From: an uncultured Bacteroidales bacterium
Lineage (GTDB): Bacteria > Bacteroidota > Bacteroidia > Bacteroidales > Bacteroidaceae
Assembly (NCBI GenBank): GCA_902776455.1
Contig: CACYQI010000041.1
Span: 14,842-52,842, forward strand
Length of the DNA stretch: 38,001 nucleotides
Direction of reading: 5' to 3'
Below, piece by piece: positions 7,431 through 14,617 of this stretch (positions are counted from its first letter, which is position 1; every line of letters begins with the position of its first letter). The translations under genes were made by a program, and so were the position numbers. The notes beneath the pieces are model-generated. The model searched no databases, had not been told where the DNA came from, and saw nothing but the letters and a program-made list of their open reading frames with translations.

Positions 7431-8414
7431 ATGAAACACCTCATCATTATCCTGTCCCTGTGCTGCATCGCAACAACGGCTGACGCAAAGAAGAAAAAGA
7501 CAAGTGGAAATCCCATCTTCCAGGGTTGGTATGCCGACCCCGAAGGTGCTGTCCTCGGCGGCAAGTACTGGGTGTTCCCAACCTTTAGTGCTCCCTACGA
7601 CGAGCAGTTGCACTTCGACGCTTTCTCCAGCAAAGACCTCGTCAACTGGACTAAGCACGAGAACGTCATCACCAAGGCAGACATCCCCTGGCTCCGCAGG
7701 GCACTCTGGGCGCCTGCCATCATCGAGGCGAACAACAAGTACTACCTCTTCTTCGGCGGCAACGACGTGCATGAAGGCGAGGTGGGAGGTATCGGCGTTG
7801 CCGTCAGCGACAAGCCCGAAGGCCCGTACAAGGACGCTCTCGGCAAACCGCTCATCAATGAAATCGTGAACGGAGCACAGCCTATCGACCAATTTGTCTT
7901 CCGTGATGACGACGGACAGTACTATATGTTCTACGGAGGTTGGCGCCATTGCAACGTCTGCAAGCTGAGTCCAGACCTGCTTTCCATCGTGCCTTGGGAA
8001 GACGGACAGAATTTCCATGAGATAACGCCGAGCAAGGACTACGTTGAAGGCCCCTTCATGCTGAAGCGCGGCGGCAAGTACTACTTCATGTGGAGCCAAG
8101 GCGGCTGGACCGGCCCCGACTACTGCGTGGCCTACGCCATCAGCGACACGCCCTTCGGCCCCTTCCAGCTCAAGGGAAAGATACTGCAGAGGGACGAGTC
8201 GATAGCTCGCGGCGCCGGCCATCACAGCGTGATTCAAGTGCCCGGCAAGGACGAGTACTACATCATCTACCATCGCCGTCCGCTCGACGAGACCGACGGC
8301 AACCACCGCGTCACCTGCATCGACCGCCTCATCTTCAACGCCGACGGCACCATACAGCCCGTCAAGATGACCTTCGAAGGCGTCAAGAAGAGCAAGATAA
8401 AGAACAGAAAGTGA
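7431..8414 (+). CDS. Secreted glycoside hydrolase family 43-type protein
   Basis: This is a predicted exported glycosidase (327 residues, signal peptide about 1-19). The five-bladed propeller signature of GH43 is visible: 'GWYADPEGAV' with the likely catalytic base Asp36, 'PIDQFVFRDDDG' with the pKa-modulating Asp153, and 'YVEGPFMLKR' with the likely general acid Glu206. Blade-like repeats such as 'YYLFFGG', 'YYMFYGG', 'KYYFMWSQGG' and 'YYIIYHRR' support this. GH43 enzymes usually act on arabinose- or xylose-containing polysaccharides, but the exact subfamily and substrate are not determinable here. It carries no extra binding module. It is flanked by unrelated small proteins, not by a SusC/SusD pair. 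Confidence 0.87.
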   Translation: MKHLIIILSLCCIATTADAKKKKTSGNPIFQGWYADPEGAVLGGKYWVFPTFSAPYDEQLHFDAFSSKDLVNWTKHENVITKADIPWLRRALWAPAIIEANNKYYLFFGGNDVHEGEVGGIGVAVSDKPEGPYKDALGKPLINEIVNGAQPIDQFVFRDDDGQYYMFYGGWRHCNVCKLSPDLLSIVPWEDGQNFHEITPSKDYVEGPFMLKRGGKYYFMWSQGGWTGPDYCVAYAISDTPFGPFQLKGKILQRDESIARGAGHHSVIQVPGKDEYYIIYHRRPLDETDGNHRVTCIDRLIFNADGTIQPVKMTFEGVKKSKIKNRK

Positions 8415-8436
8415 TTCAACAAAACTATACTCAAAC

Positions 8437-9426
8437 ATGTTTTCTGAAAATCTGAAACAACTGATTGAGGCCTCGCTCGTCGATGGTGTGCTGATGCCCA
8501 ACGAACGTGCCATCATTCTGAAGAGAGCGATGCTGGAAGGCATCGATGCCGACGAGGCCAACCTCCTTTTGGATGCCGAGGTGCAGAAGATCAAAATACA
8601 GAAGCAGGCGAAGGAACCGAAGCTACACAAGTGCCCTGCTTGCGGCGAGATATTGCCTGCTCTGACAGCCATCTGCCCCTCGTGCGGGACAGCGATTGAG
8701 AACAACGAAGAACCGAAACAACATGAGCTGGACTTCCTCATCGAGCAGATGAACCGCGGCCTTTCGCAGCTCAAGTGCGGCACGACGGTCGCCCCGATGG
8801 TCATCGCCGCACTCGACGAACACCGCCGACGCGCCATGATGCTCTACGGCGACAACGCGAAGATAAAGAAGCTTGGAAGCGAAATAGAAGAGGCCATCGA
8901 TAAATACAAAAGCGAGGAGGCCAAGAGGCAGGAAGAAGAGAAGGAGCTGAAACGGATGGAGACTCTGGCGAGAATAGAAGCAGCAAAGAGCCGTGGAGGA
9001 TTAGGCTACTTGACGTTGAACCACGGTTGCATGAAGGGATGCCTCATCTCTATGGCCATCATCATCGCACTGGGCATTTTCGGTGGCATAGCGGGAAAGA
9101 GCGACAACGAAAAGGCCGACGATCAATACGCCGAACTTGTCGGACGTTTGGACTCGCTGAAGGCGGAACCGCTGACCATCGAGAACTATGCAAGGAAAGA
9201 AGCTATCGCCATCGACCTGATATGGGTGGAAAACAACGAATACTCCTCCTACGAAAAGAGAAAGAAGGAAGCATTCAACAAGCTGCTGGACAACTATATC
9301 GACCAGCTAAGCACCTTCTATGCCCTCAAACACACAGAAATCGACAACTACAACGGCTACGTCCTTCACAACCTCGACGAAGCAGAACAGGAGGAACAGC
9401 AACAGAATAACGTCACAACGGAATAA
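8437..9426 (+). CDS. Zinc-ribbon membrane protein of unknown function
   Basis: The 329-residue protein has four parts. An N-terminal helical domain (1-50, 'LIEASLVDGVLMPNERAIIL') resembles TerB-like modules common in Bacteroidetes. A double-CxxC zinc ribbon follows (Cys66, Cys69, Cys80, Cys83; CPACG and CPSCG). Next is a charged coiled coil (about 145-185) and a single TM segment (about 201-220). A Glu/Gln-rich helical tail completes it. There is no signal peptide, so the zinc ribbon is probably cytoplasmic. It precedes the SPFH-GYF_2 gene by 66 bp, and zinc-ribbon, SPFH and GYF_2 modules tend to co-occur. A role in a membrane-associated assembly with its neighbours is inferred; no enzymatic activity is suggested. 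Confidence 0.7.
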   Translation: MFSENLKQLIEASLVDGVLMPNERAIILKRAMLEGIDADEANLLLDAEVQKIKIQKQAKEPKLHKCPACGEILPALTAICPSCGTAIENNEEPKQHELDFLIEQMNRGLSQLKCGTTVAPMVIAALDEHRRRAMMLYGDNAKIKKLGSEIEEAIDKYKSEEAKRQEEEKELKRMETLARIEAAKSRGGLGYLTLNHGCMKGCLISMAIIIALGIFGGIAGKSDNEKADDQYAELVGRLDSLKAEPLTIENYARKEAIAIDLIWVENNEYSSYEKRKKEAFNKLLDNYIDQLSTFYALKHTEIDNYNGYVLHNLDEAEQEEQQQNNVTTE

Positions 9427-9490
9427 CTTTTTAACCTTTTAACCCTTTTAATTTTTTAACTTTTCAACCTTTAACCTTTTAACCTTTAAT
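9427..9490. repeat. Degenerate aacctttt tandem repeat
   Basis: The spacer before the SPFH gene consists almost entirely of 7-9 bp units of the form (t)tttaacc, continuing to the start codon. The run is low complexity, single-stranded in character, and could affect translation initiation or be prone to slippage. Confidence 0.6.
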
Positions 9491-9492
9491 AT

Positions 9493-10851
9493 ATGGGACT
9501 CTTTGGAAGAGGCAGCGGAGGCGGCCTGATGAACGTCATCCGCTGCGACGAACAAGACTATTTAGTATGGAAATGGCGTCCGAAGCATCAGGAAGCTAAC
9601 TCCACGAGCCGTGAAAACAGCATCCGCTGGGGCAGCAGCCTCCGCGTGAAGGAAGGCGAAGTGGCTGTCTTCGTCTATCCGCAAAAGGACGGAACGCTGC
9701 AGGACTTCATTCTCGGCCCATTCGACAAAACCATCAAGACAGCCAACCTCCCCGTCCTGACGAACATCCTCGGAGCTGCCTACGGAGGCGACTCACCGTT
9801 CCAGGCTGAAGTCTATTTCATTAACCTCCAGCAGAACAACCAAGTGCGCTTTGCTGTACCCTACTTCGATGCCTTCGACCCGCGCCTCCCCGACCACGGA
9901 GTGCCCATCGCGGTGAGAGGCACGCTGACCTTCAACATCACCGACTACCGGCAGTTCATTAAGTTCAACCGACTGGTGAACTTCGACAAGGAACAGTTCG
10001 TCCTGCAGATTCAGGATGCTATGCGCCGCAATGTGAAGGAAGTGGTAATGAACATGCCGCAGGAGATGGGCTTGCCCCTCGTACAGGTCGAAAAGCAGAT
10101 CTCGGCCGTCAACGACAGGGTGACGGAGAGGATGAAAACGCGCCTCGAAGGAGACTTCGGTGTCAACCTCAAGGCCATCGACATCTCGGCCATCGAGATT
10201 AACAAGGAAAGCCCCTACTACGAAGAGCTGCGACAGCTCACGGCCGACATCACAGCACGCACCATGCAAGCCCAGACCGACATAAACATCAAGAACCTGC
10301 AGGACACGCAGCGCATCAATGCGGAGAACCTGGAAGACACCTTGCGCCACCAGCGCGAAGAAGCTGCACGTGCTCAGCGCCTCCAGACAGAAAGCAACTT
10401 CACAGGAGCCTTCGGCATCGAACAGCAAACGGAAGTCCTCAAGGCCGCCGCACAGAGCCTTGGCAACATGGGCAGCAGCGGTGGAGAAGGCGGAGGAGGC
10501 ATGAACCCCGCAGGCATGATGACCGGCATGATGATGGGCGGAGCTATGGGACAGCAGATGGCAGGCATGATGGCAGGCATGGGACAGACCATGCAGAACG
10601 CCATGAACACACCGCCACCGATGCCTACCACACAGTACTATGTGGGCGTCAACGGGCAGCAGGCCGGCCCCTTCAGCATGCCGCAGCTCACGCAACTCGC
10701 ACAGAACGGGCAGCTTACCCAGCAGTCACTTGTTTGGAAACAAGGCATGGCCGGATGGGAGCAGGCAGGAAGCGTGGCTGAACTCTCCAGCCTCTTCGCG
10801 CCCTCCACGCCAGGAAACGGTGCCACACCGCCACCCATGCCTAATCCTTAA
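9493..10851 (+). CDS. SPFH-domain protein with C-terminal GYF_2 domain
   Basis: This 452-residue protein resembles the YdjI/virion-core-protein branch of the SPFH superfamily (from memory). The N-terminus 'MGLFGRGSGGGLMNVIRCDEQDYLVWKWRP' (in part) and the following PHB-like region (about 30-260) are characteristic. Next come a coiled-coil segment (about 250-320) and a Gly/Met-rich linker (about 325-375). The C-terminus has a GYF_2 domain (about 381-435, 'YYVGVNGQQAGPFSM...VWKQGMAGWEQ'). GYF_2 domains bind proline-rich ligands, and this protein itself ends in a proline-rich tail (ATPPPMPNP). SPFH proteins form ring-like oligomers or membrane microdomains. The adjacent gene carries a second GYF_2 domain. 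No signal peptide is seen. Confidence 0.85.
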   Translation: MGLFGRGSGGGLMNVIRCDEQDYLVWKWRPKHQEANSTSRENSIRWGSSLRVKEGEVAVFVYPQKDGTLQDFILGPFDKTIKTANLPVLTNILGAAYGGDSPFQAEVYFINLQQNNQVRFAVPYFDAFDPRLPDHGVPIAVRGTLTFNITDYRQFIKFNRLVNFDKEQFVLQIQDAMRRNVKEVVMNMPQEMGLPLVQVEKQISAVNDRVTERMKTRLEGDFGVNLKAIDISAIEINKESPYYEELRQLTADITARTMQAQTDINIKNLQDTQRINAENLEDTLRHQREEAARAQRLQTESNFTGAFGIEQQTEVLKAAAQSLGNMGSSGGEGGGGMNPAGMMTGMMMGGAMGQQMAGMMAGMGQTMQNAMNTPPPMPTTQYYVGVNGQQAGPFSMPQLTQLAQNGQLTQQSLVWKQGMAGWEQAGSVAELSSLFAPSTPGNGATPPPMPNP

Positions 10852-10868
10852 TCCTTAAATACACCACT

Positions 10869-11219
10869 ATGAACGACCAGAATTTCTTCTCCATAGACAG
10901 GCTCGTCGAGTTTGGCATGAGTGTTGCCATTGCCCAGCAAATGGTGCAGTCGATGAACCAAAGCATGCGGAACATGTTCGTCCCGGGTTCTATACAATCC
11001 ATGCCACAGCCCGTTCCGTCCATCTACTACGTCGTCATCGACGGACAGCAGACAGGTCCTCTCAACGAGGCCGAACTGACAAGGCTCATCATGCAAAAGC
11101 AAGTCAACAAGAACACGATGGCATGGATGCCCGGAATGACAGCCTGGCAGCCCATAGAGCAAGTGCCGGCCATCCTCAAGGTCATCGCTCTCACGCCTCC
11201 GCCCCTGCCGGCAAACTAG
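10869..11219 (+). CDS. Small GYF_2-domain protein
   Basis: The 116-residue protein begins 17 bp after the SPFH gene. Residues about 54-105 form a GYF_2 domain ('YYVVIDGQQTGPLNEAEL', then 'MAWMPGMTAWQPIEQVP'), closely matching the one at the C-terminus of the upstream SPFH protein. The first 50 residues are Met/Gln-rich and helical. It also ends in a proline-rich tail (TPPPLPAN) like the SPFH protein. A partial gene duplication or a partner competing for the same proline-rich ligand are both plausible. It has no signal peptide. Confidence 0.8.
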   Translation: MNDQNFFSIDRLVEFGMSVAIAQQMVQSMNQSMRNMFVPGSIQSMPQPVPSIYYVVIDGQQTGPLNEAELTRLIMQKQVNKNTMAWMPGMTAWQPIEQVPAILKVIALTPPPLPAN

Positions 11220-11248
11220 GGCAAAAGCCCCTATAGGCTCGCTCTCCC

Positions 11249-13414
11249 CTACTCACGGGTGACTTCGACGATGTGGCTCACGAGGTCGTTGGTCGAGGTC
11301 AGTTTCACGCCGACCTTCATTAGGAAGTCGCCTGTATAAACCTTGTCGTTGCAGGAGAGCCAGCTCTGTCTGCCAGGCATGAGGCATATCTCCTTGACTT
11401 TGTACTTCGCCTCAGCATCAAGCCCTTGCAGGCGGGTGGGCAGTATCCACTCGCCGTAGCGCGGATGGATGTCGTAGGCAAAAAGGATGCTGTGCGACTT
11501 GTCGTCGCTGACACGCTGGAGGACGCAATGCTGCCCTTCATAGGGCGAAACGAGGCGATAGAGGTTGGGCGACCAGATGACGTCCTTCAGCCGCTTGTAC
11601 TCCTTGATGGCTTCGCGACAATACGTGCGGTCGTCGTCGGAAAGTCCCTTGAGGCCGATGTCGAAGCCGAGTTTCCCTTGGAAGGCAACATCCACGCGGA
11701 ACTTGATGCTCGTCCGCCTGTTCCACTCCGTGACGTGGGCGCACATCGCCTTGGCTGGCATGAATTGCGAGTAGCCCCATTGGATGAAGAGCCGCTCGAT
11801 GGGGTCGGTATTGTCGCTGCACCAGAACTCCGTGAAGTAACTCAGCCCTACGACGTCGCTGCGTCCGCCGCCGCCCGAGCACATCATCATGTAGAGGTCG
11901 GGGTACTTGGCCTTGACGCGGTCGAGCACACGGTAGAGTCCGCGCACATAATCGACGTAGAGGTTGCCCTGATTCTCCTTGAGGTAGGGCGAGTAGATGT
12001 TCGTGATGGGCGAGTTGCAATCCCACTTCATGAAGCGTATCTCCGGGTTCTCCTGCATGAGACGGTCCACGACGCCGAAGACGAAGTCCTGCACCTGGGG
12101 ATTACAGAGGTCGAGCACCATCTGATTGCGGAAGTAGTAGGTCTCGCGAGAGGGCAGTTGTATGAGCCAATCCGGGTGTTTCTCAGCCAGTTCGCTCTTC
12201 GGGTTGACCATCTCCGGCTCTATCCAGATGCCGAAGTTCACGCCGTTCTCCTTGGCTTTCCGTACAAGGTAAGGGATGCCTTGCGGCAGCTTGTCCTTCG
12301 TCACCTCCCAGTCGCCCAGGCCCGCATGGTCGTCCTTTCGCGGGTACTTATTGCCGAACCATCCGTCGTCGAGCAGGAAGAGATCGACGCCCAAGTCCTT
12401 TGCCTCGCCGAAGAGCGCCACGAGCTTCTCTTCGTTGAAGTCAAAGTAAGTGTTCTCCCAATTGTTGAGGAGCGTCATGCGGTCGTCGTTGGCTTTGTGG
12501 AGCTGATGCGTCATCATCCACCGCTGGAAACGCCGGCTACCCTCGCCTGCACCATTATTGGACAAGGTGAAGAAGAAGTCGGCCGTGCGGAAGACGTTTC
12601 CTTTCGGGAGAAGATAAGTGGAGGCATCGTGGTTGATGCCGCTCACGACGCGCAGAACATGCTGGTTGTCAACCTCGAAGGTGAAGCGGAAGTTGCCCGT
12701 CCAGCCCAGCGTGCCCATGAGGACCATGCCTTTGTTCTCCTGCACGGGATGGCCGAGGCCGACCTCGAAGAAGGGCTGAGCCATGAGGTTGGCACGGGTG
12801 CCGAGGCGGCTATCGACCACCTTCTTGCCGAACTGCAACTGCTGGCTCTGCATCTGCATCTCTTTTGCCCAGTCGCTGGCGAACTCGGTGAGGTAGTAGG
12901 CGGGTGCCTCGAAGTAGAGCATCGACGAGGCATAACGGCCGAGACTCACTTTCCCTTTCTCCTCGTGACGTATCTCCGTCCACTGCTGGATAACGTCCTC
13001 ACGCTCGAATACCTTATAATATAATGTCACTTCTACGGGATACAGCTCGTCGCGAAGCGTGATGGCCGTCACGCCATCGTACTGAGAATGACTCACATAC
13101 TTCAACACGGAGGTCGGGTTTCCGTCGGAGTGGCGAATCTCGAAGGTCGGCTCATAGTAGTCCTCGGTGCCCATCACGGGATAGGCCTCCAGTCCCTTGA
13201 TGCACGAACTGCTCAGCCCGACCATCGGCATGGCGAGCTGCGAGAGGTCGGTCGAACTGGAAAGGCGCTCTCCGAGGTACGTCTGGCAAAGCCGCTTCTG
13301 CGCGTTTACCTGCAAGACCAGCTGCGTGTGGTCGGTCGCAATGCTGATGGTCTGAGCCTGAAGAGACAGTAAGATAATGAGGAAAGAAGAAAAGAAGAAA
13401 GCTCGCTTGGTCAT
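11249..13414 (-). CDS. Alpha-galactosidase, GH36 family
   Basis: This enzyme releases terminal alpha-1,6-galactose from oligosaccharides such as raffinose and melibiose. The open frame extends to 13573, but I place the start at 13414, where a signal peptide begins (MTKRAFFFSSF...LSLQAQT) just downstream of a promoter. That gives 721 residues, normal for GH36. Catalytic motifs are intact: nucleophile Asp465 in FMKWDCNSP, and the acid/base in WCSDNTDPIERL (Asp534). Other GH36 motifs include 'FLLDDGWFG' (346-354), 'GIWIEPEMVNP' (395-405) and 'CSGGGGRSD'. The signal peptide places it in the periplasm or outside. It is monocistronic and convergent with the GYF_2 gene. Confidence 0.95.
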   Translation of the reverse strand: MTKRAFFFSSFLIILLSLQAQTISIATDHTQLVLQVNAQKRLCQTYLGERLSSSTDLSQLAMPMVGLSSSCIKGLEAYPVMGTEDYYEPTFEIRHSDGNPTSVLKYVSHSQYDGVTAITLRDELYPVEVTLYYKVFEREDVIQQWTEIRHEEKGKVSLGRYASSMLYFEAPAYYLTEFASDWAKEMQMQSQQLQFGKKVVDSRLGTRANLMAQPFFEVGLGHPVQENKGMVLMGTLGWTGNFRFTFEVDNQHVLRVVSGINHDASTYLLPKGNVFRTADFFFTLSNNGAGEGSRRFQRWMMTHQLHKANDDRMTLLNNWENTYFDFNEEKLVALFGEAKDLGVDLFLLDDGWFGNKYPRKDDHAGLGDWEVTKDKLPQGIPYLVRKAKENGVNFGIWIEPEMVNPKSELAEKHPDWLIQLPSRETYYFRNQMVLDLCNPQVQDFVFGVVDRLMQENPEIRFMKWDCNSPITNIYSPYLKENQGNLYVDYVRGLYRVLDRVKAKYPDLYMMMCSGGGGRSDVVGLSYFTEFWCSDNTDPIERLFIQWGYSQFMPAKAMCAHVTEWNRRTSIKFRVDVAFQGKLGFDIGLKGLSDDDRTYCREAIKEYKRLKDVIWSPNLYRLVSPYEGQHCVLQRVSDDKSHSILFAYDIHPRYGEWILPTRLQGLDAEAKYKVKEICLMPGRQSWLSCNDKVYTGDFLMKVGVKLTSTNDLVSHIVEVTRE

Positions 13415-13437
13415 GGTTTTTAGTATTGATTGCTGCA

Positions 13438-13467
13438 CAAAGATACGAACTTTTCGTGAGAAACAAG
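13438..13467 (-). promoter_or_regulatory. Candidate promoter of the alpha-galactosidase gene
   Basis: Read on the minus strand, TATCTTTG (13438-13445) matches the -7 box TAnnTTTG. CTTG (13464-13467) lies 18 bases upstream, a one-mismatch -33 box with slightly short spacing. The ATG at 13414 follows 24 bases after the -7 box. This supports the internal start chosen for the gene. Confidence 0.6.
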
Positions 13468-13572
13468 CCTGACAAGCGAAGAAATTTGGTGAAAAAGAGT
13501 GGTTTTTGTATCTGATGAGCCGCAAGGGTAAGGCCATCGTATCTGCTTGCGCTCCTCCTGCTGCCAGTAACA

Positions 13573-13895
13573 TCTGTAAATACTTTTCGCATATCGGCTC
13601 GCCCTGGCGGGCTTTTTTTGTTCTGTGGCACTTTGGTCCACCGAGAGCAAGAAAAGGGCTTATTTTGAATGGCAGTTGATAATCAACAGATTACAATGGG
13701 GGATTTTGAAGCACGAAGCAATGAAAATGTCAGCACTCCGTTCTGCTGGGGCAACATCTGCATAGTTTCAGGCAAATTTCGACGTAAAGGAAGGGGGAAA
13801 GCAACGTGGAAGATTGGTCGATGCTCCACGTTGAATCGGCCGACACAACGTGGAGCATCAGAAAACGTGGCATGGAGCATCGGCGATTTACCCAC
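13573..13895. repeat. Interspersed element, copy B
   Basis: This is the second copy of the family seen at 424-712 and 32530-32830. Conserved points are 'acttttcgca', a small G/C hairpin followed by a run of seven T (about 13599-13619, which reads as a rightward intrinsic terminator), 'tgtggcact', 'gggctta' and 'gaatggc'. The second module has 'caacgtgga' and 'gctccacgttg' motifs (about 13802-13870) and 'gagcatcggc'. The open frame 13669-13941 is repeat sequence, not a convincing gene. Confidence 0.6.
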
Positions 13896-14005
13896 GTGGC
13901 GAGGCAAAATCATGTCGCCTTTTTTCGGGGAAAAAGGATGAGGCAGTTCGAGGAACCATTATCACTATAGGCTGAACAAGCGCCAAACAAAAAATCAACG
14001 AACAG

Positions 14006-14272
14006 CCGCGGGCAATGGTACGCAGGCGTCCCGCCTGCGAGATAACAGCCAGCCATCAGCCGCGGGCAATGGTACGCAGGCGTCCCGCCTGCGGAATAAC
14101 AGCAATCCGACATCCGCGGGCAATGGTACGCAGGCGTCCCGCCTGCGGAATAACAGCACCCGCCTGCGGAATAACAGCAATCCGACATCCGCGGGCAATG
14201 GTACGCAGGCGTCCCGCCTGCGGAATAACAGCAATCCGACATCCGCGGGCGAGACGCCCGCGTACCAACGGG
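14006..14272. repeat. 54-bp tandem array with internal hairpins
   Basis: Units start at 14006, 14060, 14114 and 14189, each with 'ccgcgggcaatggtacgcag'. They are 54 bp long, except the third (75 bp), which carries a 21-bp internal duplication. Each contains the hairpin cgcaggcgtcccgcctgcg (8-bp stem, 3-nt loop). A terminal degenerate unit (14243-14272) carries the hairpin sequence in the opposite orientation. Open frames on both strands arise from the repeat. No variable spacers are present, so it is not CRISPR. Confidence 0.8.
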
Positions 14273-14307
14273 AAAGCAGCCAAGGAGCGAAAGAACACCG
14301 GCGGGGA

Positions 14308-14590
14308 CTCCCCTCCCCTCGTAGGGGAGGGGTCGGGGGTGGGGTAAGCCCGAATCCTTCATCCATAGGCTCCTTCAGTTCCACAGCGTTTTATATTTCT
14401 ACGGAGATAATGGAGGACATGGAGACCCCACCCCTTACCCCTCCCCTGCGAGGGGAGGGGAACCGCCGCTGAAACACGCGCCCAAACCTTGGCCCCTACT
14501 ATGCGAGGGAAGGGGAAGTGAGGCGGGAAGGCAAGGATACAAAGAACCCCACCCCTGGCCCCTACCCTGTGAGGGAAGGGGAAGAGAGGT
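14308..14590. repeat. Inverted copies of the palindromic G/C-rich repeat
   Basis: A copy at 14308-14345 (ctcccctcccctcgtagggg...) is followed by an inverted copy at 14425-14461, about 80 bp away. A third, more divergent copy in the same inverted orientation lies at about 14547-14583. Each is a hairpin in itself, and the facing copies form a larger inverted repeat. The array lies between the end of the M6 protease gene and the 54-bp tandem array. It could act as a transcription stop for the protease operon, but there is no T-run. Confidence 0.6.
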
Positions 14591-14617
14591 GGGGAGAGGG
14601 AAGTAGCTGGTAATGAA

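Noticed and set aside
7326-8837. 503-residue open frame on the minus strand
   Set aside because: It lies antisense to the GH43 gene and parts of its neighbours, which have signal peptides and catalytic motifs. The antisense product has no recognisable domain.
11426-13024. 532-residue open frame on the plus strand
   Set aside because: It is antisense to the GH36 alpha-galactosidase. Its Val/Glu/Leu/His-rich composition is typical of a reversed-codon shadow.
13415-13573. Longer start for the alpha-galactosidase gene
   Set aside because: The extra 53 residues precede a clear signal peptide and cover the promoter-like sequence. The start at 13414 fits better.
13669-13941. Small genes at 374-574, 571-873, 13669-13941, 13910-14362, 13995-14384, 32723-32989 and 32736-33041
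   Set aside because: They lie in dispersed or tandem repeat DNA and are explained by the repeats.
14006-14272. CRISPR array
   Set aside because: Units are tandem and contiguous with no variable spacers, and no cas genes are present.
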